A model generated the notes under the pieces. It was not told the DNA's origin and ran no database searches. It worked only from the letters and a program-made list of their open reading frames with translations. A program made the position numbers and the translations under genes. Positions 1-6,498 of a stretch of 9,389 nt of DNA are shown here, one piece after another (position 1 is the first letter of the stretch; each line of letters starts with the position of its first letter). Location of the stretch: the NCBI GenBank assembly GCA_937950065.1, contig CALFEN010000110.1:1-9389 (forward strand). Direction: 5' to 3'. The DNA comes from an uncultured bacterium. Its GTDB lineage: Bacteria; Patescibacteria; JAEDAM01; Absconditabacterales; Absconditicoccaceae.

Positions 1-1059
1 TTTCTCAAAAGCTCTTTTAAATATCTGTTTTTGTTCAGCTATTTTTATTGCTGCTAAAATTTTTTCTTTTGTTTTTGTTCAGTAAGTTCACAGTAATTTA
101 TCTCATTTTGGTAAAAGATTGTTATCTAATTGAAATTGACGTACAGCTTGGATTGTAGTAGTATCATAGATTCAGGTTTTTTCACATTTGTACCCTAAAA
201 TATTTAAATTTTCCTGTAGACTTGTAAAGTCTGGAGAACTTTTTTCGTTATCTTTACATATATTACTCTGTTGTTGCTTTTGTTCGATTATTTTTTGAGC
301 TTGCTGTGTATTATATCTTTGAATAGACACTGTAAGAATCTCTCTTGTTTTTTCTCCGAAATATCAAGCGTCAATATCTGCTCTGTTTACAATATTATTA
401 TCTAGTTGGAAATGATAAACAGCATCAATAGTCGCTGCATCATAAGTACTATTTATACTTCCACTATAATATCCCAAATTAATAAGAGCTTGTTGTAAGA
501 TTTTAACTTCTGGGTGGACTTCTCCTACATCAAAGGCTTTGTTAAACATGAGTTTAGAAGAACTGCTTTTGTTGGGACTTCCGAGTTTAATGCTAGTAAA
601 ATCAAATCATATATTCATTTCTATATCGTCACAAACATATCAAGTAATCTTTCTTTTTCCAAAGTTAAGAGCTCTGGCAAGACCTTCATCTCACTCCCCC
701 ATCCAAATATCAAGCCTGTCATAAGACTGTCCTCTGTCTCCAGCTTTGACTATAGCTCATCATCTATCTTGAATTTTACCAAGTCCAAAAGATGGTAGAT
801 ATATAAATGTTCCGAAGCTATAAGATTTTGGTCAGGCTATCATACCGTTGAATACAGGCACTCATGATGCTCAATGAGTTCAGTTTCAGTTTAATCTGAC
901 TTCTAGTTCGTATGTCCCTTTACTATAAAAACTCTGTCAAGGTTTTGGGGAATAATATCAAGTTATAAGAAATTCTTTTTTTTGACATAAAGATAAATCC
1001 GTTGCATATACCCCAGAAAATATAAACATCAATATAATAAAAAATATTTTAGTCTTCAT
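1..1059 (-). CDS. Secreted 3D-domain protein with two peptidoglycan-binding repeats (3' end outside window)
   Basis: Read with UGA = Gly, the minus strand is open from the ATG at 1059 to the window edge (353 codons seen, no stop). Residues 1-19 are a signal peptide (MKTK, then a hydrophobic stretch ending VYA). Residues about 30-142 form a 3D (Asp-Asp-Asp) double-psi beta-barrel domain of the kind found in MltA- and Rpf/YocH-like wall enzymes. It shows NGNGTHGASGVPV, FGTFIYLP, and the three conserved aspartates D98 (QDRGGAI), D114 and D117 (DRLDIWMG), then ALNFG. Two PG_binding_1 repeats follow, at about 175-240 (LQQALINLGYYSG...DAVYHFQLDNN) and 278-335 (LQENLNILGYKCEKTG...QAVRQFQLDNN), joined by a Gln/Lys-rich linker. 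Half of its 34 glycines are UGA. The likely role is binding and perhaps cleaving peptidoglycan outside the membrane. Catalysis is inferred from the family. Confidence 0.9.
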
Positions 1060-1095
1060 TTTAAATTTTTGTTTTTATTTTTTAAATATAATAAT

Positions 1096-1123
1096 ATTAT
1101 AAAAATTTTTGTTTTTTTTTCAA
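1096..1123 (-). promoter_or_regulatory. Promoter candidate for the 3D-domain gene
   Basis: On the minus strand, TTGAAA (1118-1123) and TATAAT (1096-1101) are separated by 16 bp. Transcription would begin near 1089, leaving a leader of about 30 nt before the ATG at 1059. Found by eye in very AT-rich DNA, so the boxes are plausible but not proven. Confidence 0.45.
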
Positions 1124-1151
1124 TTTTTCTAAAAAATAAATCAAATAATAT

Positions 1152-1179
1152 TTGACATTTTATGTAAAAACTTTATTAT
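1152..1179 (+). promoter_or_regulatory. Promoter candidate for the secreted surface protein
   Basis: A consensus -35 TTGACA (1152-1157) is followed after 16 bp by TATTAT (1174-1179). The predicted leader is about 28 nt. It lies back to back with the minus-strand promoter at 1096-1123, so the 154-bp gap between the two divergent genes is fully used by two promoters. Confidence 0.5.
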
Positions 1180-1213
1180 TAGATTAATTTTTATGTTTTA
1201 AAGATTTTATACA

Positions 1214-1777
1214 ATGAAAAAATTTTTTATAAAAAGCTTTATATTTAGTATTACGCTGTCGTTATGTTTGCTGGCTACTTACCGAGTAATAAAGGCACGG
1301 ACAGGTCCTGATACATTGGAAGCTCAATCTTGAGATACACTGACAGCAGCTAAATGGAAGGAATTATTATGAATGACGGCAGATGCACGATCAGCGCAAA
1401 GCACTTCTACAACAACAGCTACAAGCACTCAAACAGATATACCATGAATGAGTAAACCTATCACACTGAAGAGAGCAGCTCATGTTCAGATATCAGCATC
1501 ATGAATAGCATGACAACCAGCGTCTACAAGCTGACAAGTTTGATATTACTTATCTGTAGATTGAACTGTATATAGCCAAGTATCTGATATTACTAGTAAT
1601 ATTAATGGTAATCCACTTGATGTATGGTCTATTATGTATTGAATTGATTTAGCAGCAGGAAGTCATACTATATCTATTAAAGTATGATGATTGAATTGAA
1701 CATCTCCTTATGTGTGCGGGAGTTCAGGATGAGTCCATATGCCTTGTAATATGCTAATTCAAGCTTTTTATAATTAA
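1214..1777 (+). CDS. Secreted surface protein with Ser/Thr-rich linker, function unknown
   Basis: ATG at 1214 to TAA at 1775-1777 gives 187 residues, 13 of them glycines written as TGA. Residues about 5-28 are a signal peptide or membrane anchor (basic MKKFFIK, then a hydrophobic core). GDTLTAAKWKELLG (40-53) resembles a short segment (LTAAKWNxLV) often seen near the N-terminus of phage tail-fibre and surface-fibre proteins. A Ser/Thr/Ala/Gln-rich linker (about 57-76) leads to a C-terminal domain (about 82-187) that looks like a beta-sandwich, with YYLSVDGTVYSQVS and AAGSHTISIKVGG. C168 and C178 could form a disulphide. Codon use is richer in G and C than in the neighbours (many GCA, ACA, AGC). 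I do not recognise the family. A surface or adhesive role is inferred only from export, the linker and the fold pattern. The GNAT gene follows after 37 nt. Confidence 0.85.
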
Positions 1778-1814
1778 TTATGTTTTTATCCAAAAATTAT
1801 TGAAAAAAATTAAA

Positions 1815-2423
1815 ATGGAATTATTTGCTACTCGTGAGGCAACAAGTGAAGATATATCATCAATATTAGATATTCAATCTTCTCGTTTATTGGACAATCT
1901 TACACAAAAAGATATTTTGATTACTCAAGATATACAAAAAATTGTACAAGATGGATTTCTTGTACATCCTATGGATATGAATTATATCCAAGATCTTATG
2001 AGATCTGAGGATAATATAGTAGAGATTGTATTGTATCAAAACCAAATTATATGATATATTGTTTTGTATGATTTGTGTATGCAGGAGGAAGAACGATGGA
2101 ATAGATTATCTTTAGAAGTTAGAAAGAAGATCCCTCAATGAAAAAAAATTATTTATTGAAAACATGTCGCGATTAAGGCTTGATTTGATGCTATGGGACT
2201 TGGGACTTTCCTTGAGAAAAAAAGCTTTGAAAAAGCTAAAAACAAATGATTTGATTATTTACTGATGGAAGTGGCTAAATCTGTAAAAAGGGATTGGAAT
2301 GAGTTTGCAAATCAAAGATCAATGCAGTATCACATAAACAGATGATTTGAAAAAATATGAGAAATAACCTACGGAGAAAAAGAAAGTCTTGAAATTTGGC
2401 ACGTTATGTTAAAAAAGCTATAA
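1815..2423 (+). CDS. GNAT-family N-acetyltransferase
   Basis: ATG at 1815 to TAA at 2421-2423 encodes 202 residues. The GNAT pattern is clear: an N-terminal strand and helix (ATREATSEDISSILDIQ), strand beta4 NQIIGYIVLY (75-84), then motif A with its beta4-beta5 and pyrophosphate loop (HVAIKAGFDAMGLGTFLEKK, 117-136; the loop G-L-G stands for the usual Q/RxxGxG/A). Motif B follows at NQRSMQYHINRGFEKIGEI (166-184), and the last strand is IWHVMLKKL. The enzyme should transfer an acetyl group from acetyl-CoA to an amine; the substrate cannot be told. An in-frame TTG at 1800 would add five residues, but ATG 1815 gives a normal GNAT start. No separate promoter is visible, so it is probably read through from the upstream gene. 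It ends head-on against rplI. Confidence 0.88.
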
Positions 2424-2436
2424 GAAAGCTATAAGA
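2415..2436 (+). repeat. Perfect 11-bp tandem duplication across the GNAT stop codon
   Basis: AAGCTATAAGA occurs twice in a row (2415-2425 and 2426-2436). The first copy holds the last codons and the TAA stop; the second lies in the 3' untranslated part. It probably arose by slippage. A weak 6-bp dyad (TAAGAT/ATCTTA, 2432-2450) overlaps it and is too weak to call a terminator. Confidence 0.6.
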
Positions 2437-2502
2437 TTGTGAATATCTTAAAATATATGAGAGCCAAATTTTATAGTCTTATGACATTATTTAGAAAATT
2501 AT

Positions 2503-2955
2503 TTAAGCTTTGATTATTAATTTTATTTTTTCCTTTATTTTTTCAAATTCAAAAGAAATTTCATATTCACCAATTTCTTCTATCTTATCCATTTTTATGC
2601 TTCATTTAGGAAGTTTAATTTTATATTTCATTAAAAGATCTTTTAAAAGATCTTTTTCATCTACTTTGGCATATAGTTTACCTGTATGAGTAATTTGTTT
2701 TTGCAACACTATTCATCATTCAGATTGAATTTTTTCCAAAAAGTCTTTGTAAATTTGCAAAGATTTATCGTGATCCTTTTGGATCTTCTCCTCTTTTTGT
2801 TTTATAACATTTAGAGATGTGTCATCGGCATATTGTGCTATTTTTTTTGGCAAAAGTACATTGTTTGCATAAGCTGGAGATACTTCTATGATAGTACCTT
2901 TGTTTCCATATCAGGCAAGATTTTGTAATAATATTAATTTTACTTTTTTTGACAT
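2503..2955 (-). CDS. rplI: Large ribosomal subunit protein bL9
   Basis: ATG at 2955 to TAA at 2503-2505 gives 150 residues, close to the usual bL9 length of about 150. The N-terminal 23S rRNA-binding domain (1-45) reads KLILLQNLAGYGNKGTIIEV then PAYANNVLLPKKIA, against the family pattern of a GxxG loop, VxxGYARNFLLP and LA. The connecting helix (about 45-75) is charged. The C-terminal domain keeps GKLYAKV, KDLLKDLL, the Lys-rich IKLPKGSIKM stretch and IGEYEI. Four glycines are UGA (15, 80, 81, 118), including one in the first loop. Compared with the usual GYARN, this protein has AYANN, a mild divergence in the rRNA-binding loop. It lies 34 nt downstream of the HIT gene on the same strand and is probably co-transcribed with it. 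The 79-bp convergent gap to the GNAT gene shows no strong terminator. Confidence 0.92.
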
Positions 2956-2989
2956 TTTTATTTAAGTTAATTTTAAAATCATAAATATT

Positions 2990-3325
2990 CTACCAAACAA
3001 TATTAGTAGTGTTTTGACTGACAAGGTGAAGATGTACATGCATGACTTCTTGTCAATGGTCATTCCCGCTATTTATATGTAGTTGACATCATTTTATCTC
3101 CAAATCTTCTATAATTTTCCACGCTACATCAAAAAGTCCTTTTACTAAATCCTTATCCTGCTGTAAATAAATATTATGAAAACTCTCAATATGTTTTTTT
3201 GGAATAATAAGTATGTGAGTAGGAGCTTTTGGATTTATATCATTGAATGCTGCATAACTGTCATCTTCATATACAAATTTTGTAGGGATTTCTTTGTTTG
3301 CTATTTTACAAAATATACAATCCAT
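2990..3325 (-). CDS. HIT-family (HINT/PKCI-type) purine nucleotide hydrolase
   Basis: ATG at 3325 to TAG at 2990-2992 encodes 111 residues, normal for a HINT protein. The N-terminus has the CxxC of the family (C3, C6 in MDCIFCKIANKEIPTKFVYE), then AFNDINPKAPTHILIIPKKH (27-45). The C-terminal catalytic histidine triad is H96-V-H98-L-H100 within HGQEVMHVHLHLV. G79 and G91 are TGA; G91 is the near-invariant glycine of the GQEVxHxHxH motif, which makes this gene one of the best proofs of the UGA = Gly code. Such enzymes cleave phosphoramidate bonds of adenosine nucleotides such as AMP-NH2 or lysyl-AMP. It is the only gene here that ends in TAG. It lies just upstream of rplI. Confidence 0.96.
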
Positions 3326-3339
3326 TTTTTAAAATTAAA

Positions 3340-3372
3340 AATATAAAACATTTATTTATAATGTTTTATATT
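3340..3372. repeat. Perfect 12-bp inverted repeat overlapping the HIT-rplI -10 box
   Basis: Arms 3340-3351 and 3361-3372 (AATATAAAACAT on the top strand and its complement) flank a 9-nt loop that contains the proposed -10 box of the HIT gene (3355-3360). It could be an operator. Alternatively, because the minus-strand copy is followed by TTTAATTTT, it could be a weak terminator for the miniprotein gene ending at 3412. The pairing is certain; the role is open. Confidence 0.5.
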
Positions 3373-3382
3373 ATGATTGCAA
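3355..3382 (-). promoter_or_regulatory. Promoter candidate for HIT-rplI
   Basis: On the minus strand, TTGCAA (3377-3382) and TATAAA (3355-3360) lie 16 bp apart. Transcription would start near 3348, giving a leader of about 23 nt to the ATG at 3325. The -10 sits in the loop of the 12-bp dyad. Confidence 0.45.
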
Positions 3383-3411
3383 TAAGAAATTATATTTAAT
3401 ATATTTTTAGT

Positions 3412-3507
3412 TTAGAAATATCTCATGGTAACAGACAAAACCATTGATAGCAAAAATACGGCTATTACAAAGATTATCATTATTCTAAGAAATTTTTTTC
3501 TATTCAT
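3412..3507 (-). CDS. 31-residue single-pass membrane miniprotein, Prli42-like
   Basis: ATG at 3507 to TAA at 3412-3414 encodes 31 residues. Four basic residues sit near the N-terminus (N2-R-K-K5, R8), followed by one hydrophobic span (about I9-V25) ending in MRYF. The size, the N-terminal KK, the span and the LLS motif (19-21) near its end match the layout of Prli42 and DUF4044 miniproteins of Firmicutes (membrane anchors, Prli42 for the stressosome). That likeness is from memory and in so short a protein may be convergent. Support for a real gene is its setting: a strong terminator upstream (3571-3603), its own promoter (3534-3561), a leader of about 20 nt, and a dyad just downstream (3340-3372). 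It contains no UGA codon, so it would read the same in the standard code. Confidence 0.6.
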   Translation of the reverse strand: MNRKKFLRIMIIFVIAVFLLSMVLSVTMRYF

Positions 3508-3533
3508 TTTATAGCAAAAATAATAAATAATTA

Positions 3534-3561
3534 TATATAATGAAATTTATGTAATTTTCAA
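3534..3561 (-). promoter_or_regulatory. Promoter candidate for the miniprotein gene
   Basis: On the minus strand, TTGAAA (3556-3561) is followed after 16 bp by TATATA (3534-3539). It lies between the ABC-transporter terminator and the miniprotein ATG, with a predicted leader of about 20 nt, so the small gene appears to be an independent transcription unit. Confidence 0.5.
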
Positions 3562-3570
3562 TTCATTTTT

Positions 3571-3603
3571 AAACAAAAATTGTGCAGTATTTCTACTACA
3601 CAA
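3571..3603 (-). terminator. Rho-independent terminator of the ABC transporter gene
   Basis: Reading the minus strand, TTGTGTAGTA (3603-3594) pairs with TACTGCACAA (3589-3580) over 10 bp with one G-U pair, closing a GAAA tetraloop, and is followed by TTTTTGTTT. It starts 25 nt after the transporter stop codon. The opposite strand also has a short T run, but no plus-strand gene ends here. Confidence 0.85.
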
Positions 3604-3628
3604 CTTTTTATATCATTTGTGGAAAATA

Positions 3629-5395
3629 TTATTCTTCAAGGATAAATCATCAAACCTGTATATCCCAAAGTTTTTTGTAAATTCAATTTTGTTTTTGTAG
3701 AAGTTCAGAGTGACTACCATCTTCTACGATCTTACCGTGTTGCAGCACTATAATCCTGTCCATTTTCATAATAGTAGAAAGTCTATGTGCAATGACTATC
3801 GCTGTTTTATCCTGTAAAACATGATCTATAGCGTCTTGTATATATTTCTCTGATTCTGAATCTAGACTAGAAGTAGCTTCGTCCAGTATCAGCAGTTTAT
3901 TATTTTGTAAAATAGCTCTGGCTATGGCTACTCTTTGTCTTTCTCAACCACTAAGCTTAATTCCTCTTTCTCATACTAGACTTTCATATCCATGTTCAAG
4001 CTTACTAATAAATTCGTGGGCTTGTGCTAATTTAGCGGCATGAATAATCTCTTCTCTACTTGCCTCCTCTACTCCATAAGCAATATTATCAGCAATACTT
4101 CTATGGAAAAGCATAGGTTCTTGAGGTACCAATGAAATCTGTTTCCTCAAGCTTTCCTGTGTTACTTTAGCGATATCCTGTCAATCTATAAAAAGCTTTC
4201 ATTTTTGGATATCATAAAGTCTCATGATAAGTCTGGACAATGTAGTCTTACCAGAACCTGAAACTCCTACAAACGCGACTTTCTCTCATTTTTTGATTGT
4301 CAGGCTAAAATCTTCAAATACATATCTATCGTTCTTGTAGTAAAAACCAACATTTTGGAATTCAACCTTTCATTCATTTATAGTAATATCTCTGGCATCA
4401 GGTAAGTCCACTATATCATGTGGGGTTTCTAGAACCTCTATCATTTCTTGAGCATCAGCAGTGAGCTTAAAAAAATGTTTTAAAATGCTTCCCAATGAAT
4501 AGAATCTACGGAAAAGATCAAAAAGATATATTTGTATTACTACAAAAAATCATATTCATACTATTCAGTTTTTCCAAAGTCATATTCAAATATAAAATAT
4601 CAAGAACTCTAATATTGCCATAAAAAGACTTAAAACTCAAAACGAAATATTTCAGAGAAACCAAAATTTACTCCGTAATTTTCACCATTTTTCTAGTTCT
4701 TGTCTATAAGTTTTTTTCTCTTTTTTTAGATTTCAAAAGATAGTTATATTAAAATTATTTGATATATCATCTGCCAATAATCAGGAGACATAAGTATCAT
4801 GGAGATTTGCTTTCATATTTAGAGGATATCTTATCTTGTGAAATATCCGGTGAAAGATAAACACAAACAGGAGAAACCCTGACATTACCAGTCAAAGGAA
4901 TATATTTTTTAAAAATATATATCATAATATAAATAAAATTCATATCACAAAAGGCGATATGTCAAAAAGGAACATAGATAGAAGATCAGCAAAAGCAGTC
5001 ATATGTCTGTTTACTTTTTTGGTCAGAGCTCATACAAAATTATTTGAAAAAAAATTGTATGAATGTTTCTGTAAATAATCGAAATCTTCTACATAATTAT
5101 CTATATCCATTTTTATTTCAAATTTCATATTATAGTAATCCAGAAATCTAGATGCTAGTAAGTTTACTAGATTTATAGCTAGAATGATATATAACTGAAT
5201 ATATAAACTATTTAATATAGCATTAATATCTTTGGCTGTATAAATGATATCAAATATCTTACCATAAAAGATTGGTATTACAAGATTGGAGAATTGAGCA
5301 GTTAAAAGACTAATAAATAATATTATAGCCACTAATTTTTGATTACAGATATGTTTCCACAAATGCAGCATTACTTTTTTTAAATCTGTTTGCAT
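3629..5395 (-). CDS. ABC exporter half-transporter (fused membrane and ATPase domains)
   Basis: ATG at 5395 to TAA at 3629-3631 encodes 588 residues, typical of MsbA/ABCB-type half-transporters that act as dimers. The N-terminal part (about 1-310) has several hydrophobic spans, for example [19 protein letters not shown] (21-39), and a cytoplasmic loop with [13 protein letters not shown]. The ATPase domain has Walker [10 protein letters not shown] (377-385), a Q-loop in [10 protein letters not shown], signature LSGGERQ (481-487), Walker [13 protein letters not shown] (D505, catalytic E506), and the switch His in IAHRLST (H537). All motifs are intact, so it should be active. The second glycine of the signature is UGA, while all three Walker A glycines are GGN. 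An in-frame TTG at 5434 could add 13 residues, but no ATG lies upstream of 5395. The substrate is unknown: lipids, peptides and drugs are all possible for this class. Confidence 0.94.
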
Positions 5396-5769
5396 TTTTA
5401 TATAATTTTCAAAATAAATTTTTTTAACCAACAAAAAATATATAAGTTTAAATACTTTTTTTAGTTTTTGTCTTTTTATTTTTGTTTTGGGAGGGTTGGA
5501 TTATCGATCGCCTTATCCAAGATAGACCGAAGAAAATTAAACAGGTATTACTCGAAAATAAAATACATATTGTGTGAATTCTAACTTACAATAAAAATTT
5601 TAAGTTAGAAAAATTTAATAAATAAAAATTCATAAATCGCCTATAAAAGGATCTTTTAAACTATATTTTTTTATTAGTATGCTTATTATAACGAATGATT
5701 TTTTAATTTATGACAAGATATTTGACATTTTTTATATTTTCTTATCGAAAGTAATAATTTAAGGAAATA
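5396..5769. other. 374-bp gap between ABC transporter and lipoprotein genes, no convincing gene
   Basis: The stretch is mostly AT-rich. It holds a slightly GC-richer island at about 5488-5545 with the only SD-like motif of the window (GGAGGG, 5490-5495, plus strand), and a 10-bp inverted repeat at 5579-5610. On the plus strand a frame stays open from 5452 to TAA at 5630-5632 with one UGA; from an ATT at 5500, five nt after GGAGGG, it would give about 43 residues (starting IDRLIQDRPKKIKQ). Two minus-strand frames across the same island are also open for a while. None has an ATG start or a recognisable family, so I do not call a gene; a decayed gene end is possible. A TTGACA at 5722-5727 lacks a matching -10. 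Confidence 0.5.
5579..5610. repeat. 10-bp perfect inverted repeat in the intergenic gap
   Basis: TTCTAACTTA (5579-5588) and TAAGTTAGAA (5601-5610) flank a 12-nt loop. Neither strand has a clear T run after the stem, so it is not a standard terminator. Its role, if any, is unknown. Confidence 0.5.
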
Positions 5770-5817
5770 TTATTTCTCTAAAACAATATTTCATGTATTA
5801 TTTTCTCATTCCTTAAA
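5758..5817. repeat. Two overlapping inverted repeats at the 3' end of the lipoprotein gene
   Basis: An outer pair, TTTAAGGAA (5758-5766) and TTCCTTAAA (5809-5817), encloses an inner pair, GAAATATT (5764-5771) and AATATTTC (5785-5792). The two share the bases 5764-5766, so they exclude each other. Most of it is the coding end of the lipoprotein gene, and no T run follows. It may be chance in AT-rich DNA or a weak terminator. Confidence 0.3.
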
Positions 5818-6294
5818 ATTTGTTGTTTGACGTCAGTATTTAGAATCCTGGTCTATTATATACCATTTATTATCAACTTTTTTTAGATTTAGAGGCATAT
5901 TATAATTTTTTCATCATCTATTAACTTCTAGTTCAGCAGTAGCTAGATTTGAATCGTTTTGATTGTAGATTACATCTTTTATAGTATAGACAAATCCTGT
6001 TCATCAATTATTTATACATTCTTGATCCAAGTCAGGACTTTTTGCGTTTTTTTGTAATATTTTATAGTATATCTCTCCGGATAAGAAATCTTGTTTGATA
6101 GAATCTGATACTTTACATTCTTTCATTTGTCAGATAAAATGTTCAACAATCGCTCTAGCTTCATCAGAGGTTTGAGTAGATAGAGTTTGTGATGAATCTT
6201 TATATTCTTCAGTGTTTACTGTTGTTTTCTTACCAAAACATCATCATAATAGTATACCAGATATAGCTAAAGATAAAATTATTATTTTTTTCAT
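5770..6294 (-). CDS. Lipoprotein with NTF2-like (DUF4878-type) domain
   Basis: ATG at 6294 to TAA at 5770-5772 encodes 174 residues, with ten UGA glycines against four GGN. Residues 1-19 are a lipoprotein signal ending ISGILLGGC; C19 is the predicted lipidated cysteine, and both glycines of the lipobox are UGA, so standard-code annotation would miss it. A Ser/Thr-rich linker (about 22-43) tethers a domain at about 44-150 that looks NTF2-like: a helix EARAIVEHFIGQMKECKVSD, then strands FVYTIKDVIYNQNDSNLATAELEVN and the ending LKKVDNKWYIID, typical of DUF4878/lumazine-binding-like lipoproteins. C60 and C93 might pair. These domains bind small ligands or partners; no catalytic role is evident. 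It has its own promoter and is divergent from the DUF1402-like gene. Confidence 0.88.
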
Positions 6295-6330
6295 TTTTAC
6301 TTTTAAAGAATATAAATATTAACTAAAAAC

Positions 6331-6358
6331 ATATTAATGATTTAATATCTTCTTTCAA
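6331..6358 (-). promoter_or_regulatory. Promoter candidate for the lipoprotein gene
   Basis: On the minus strand, TTGAAA (6353-6358) and TAATAT (6331-6336) lie 16 bp apart, with transcription expected near 6324 and a leader of about 30 nt. Confidence 0.45.
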
Positions 6359-6464
6359 GAGATTTTTATCTAGTTTTATGTGTAACTTTCTATTAAATAA
6401 AAATTTCCTCAACTGTAATAATGAAAAAAATTGTCATTAAATCAAAAAAAAATCGTTAAATATA

Positions 6465-6492
6465 TTGAAAAAAGTATTAAAATCTTTACTAT
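6465..6492 (+). promoter_or_regulatory. Promoter candidate for the DUF1402-like gene, leaderless
   Basis: TTGAAA (6465-6470) is followed after 16 bp by TACTAT (6487-6492). The ATG of the gene is at 6499, just 7 nt after the -10, which is where transcription would start. If the boxes are right, the mRNA begins at or next to its start codon. Confidence 0.45.
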
Positions 6493-6498
6493 ATCATA

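Noticed and set aside
364..549. A separate 61-codon ORF on the minus strand
   Set aside because: It is the middle of the 3D/PG-binding protein, cut off only because UGA is treated as a stop. The frame is open on both sides with UGA = Gly.
514..798. Plus-strand ORFs of 61 and 94 codons
   Set aside because: They lie antisense to the 3D-domain and PG-binding coding sequence, with no motif, export signal or conserved pattern; shadows of the real gene.
1800..1814. TTG start at 1800 for the GNAT gene
   Set aside because: An ATG lies five codons later and gives a start that fits the first strand of the GNAT fold.
2630..2660. Repeated palindromic AAAAGATCTTTT units
   Set aside because: They lie inside rplI and encode its KDLLKDLL segment; the repeat follows from the protein sequence and AT-rich codons.
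3089..5434. HIT and ABC genes as truncated pseudogenes
   Set aside because: The apparent stops are TGA at glycine positions, and the catalytic motifs beyond them (HVHLH; Walker A, LSGGE, Walker B) are intact.
5396..5434. TTG start at 5434 for the ABC exporter
   Set aside because: It would add 13 residues, but no promoter or SD supports it and ATG at 5395 gives a normal exporter N-terminus. Not excluded.
5722..5749. TTGACA at 5722 as a plus-strand promoter
   Set aside because: No TATAAT-like hexamer lies 16-18 bp after it and no plus-strand gene follows.
5679..5762. 27-codon plus-strand ORF starting ATG at 5679
   Set aside because: Short, no motif and no promoter; expected by chance in this AT-rich gap when only TAA and TAG are stops.
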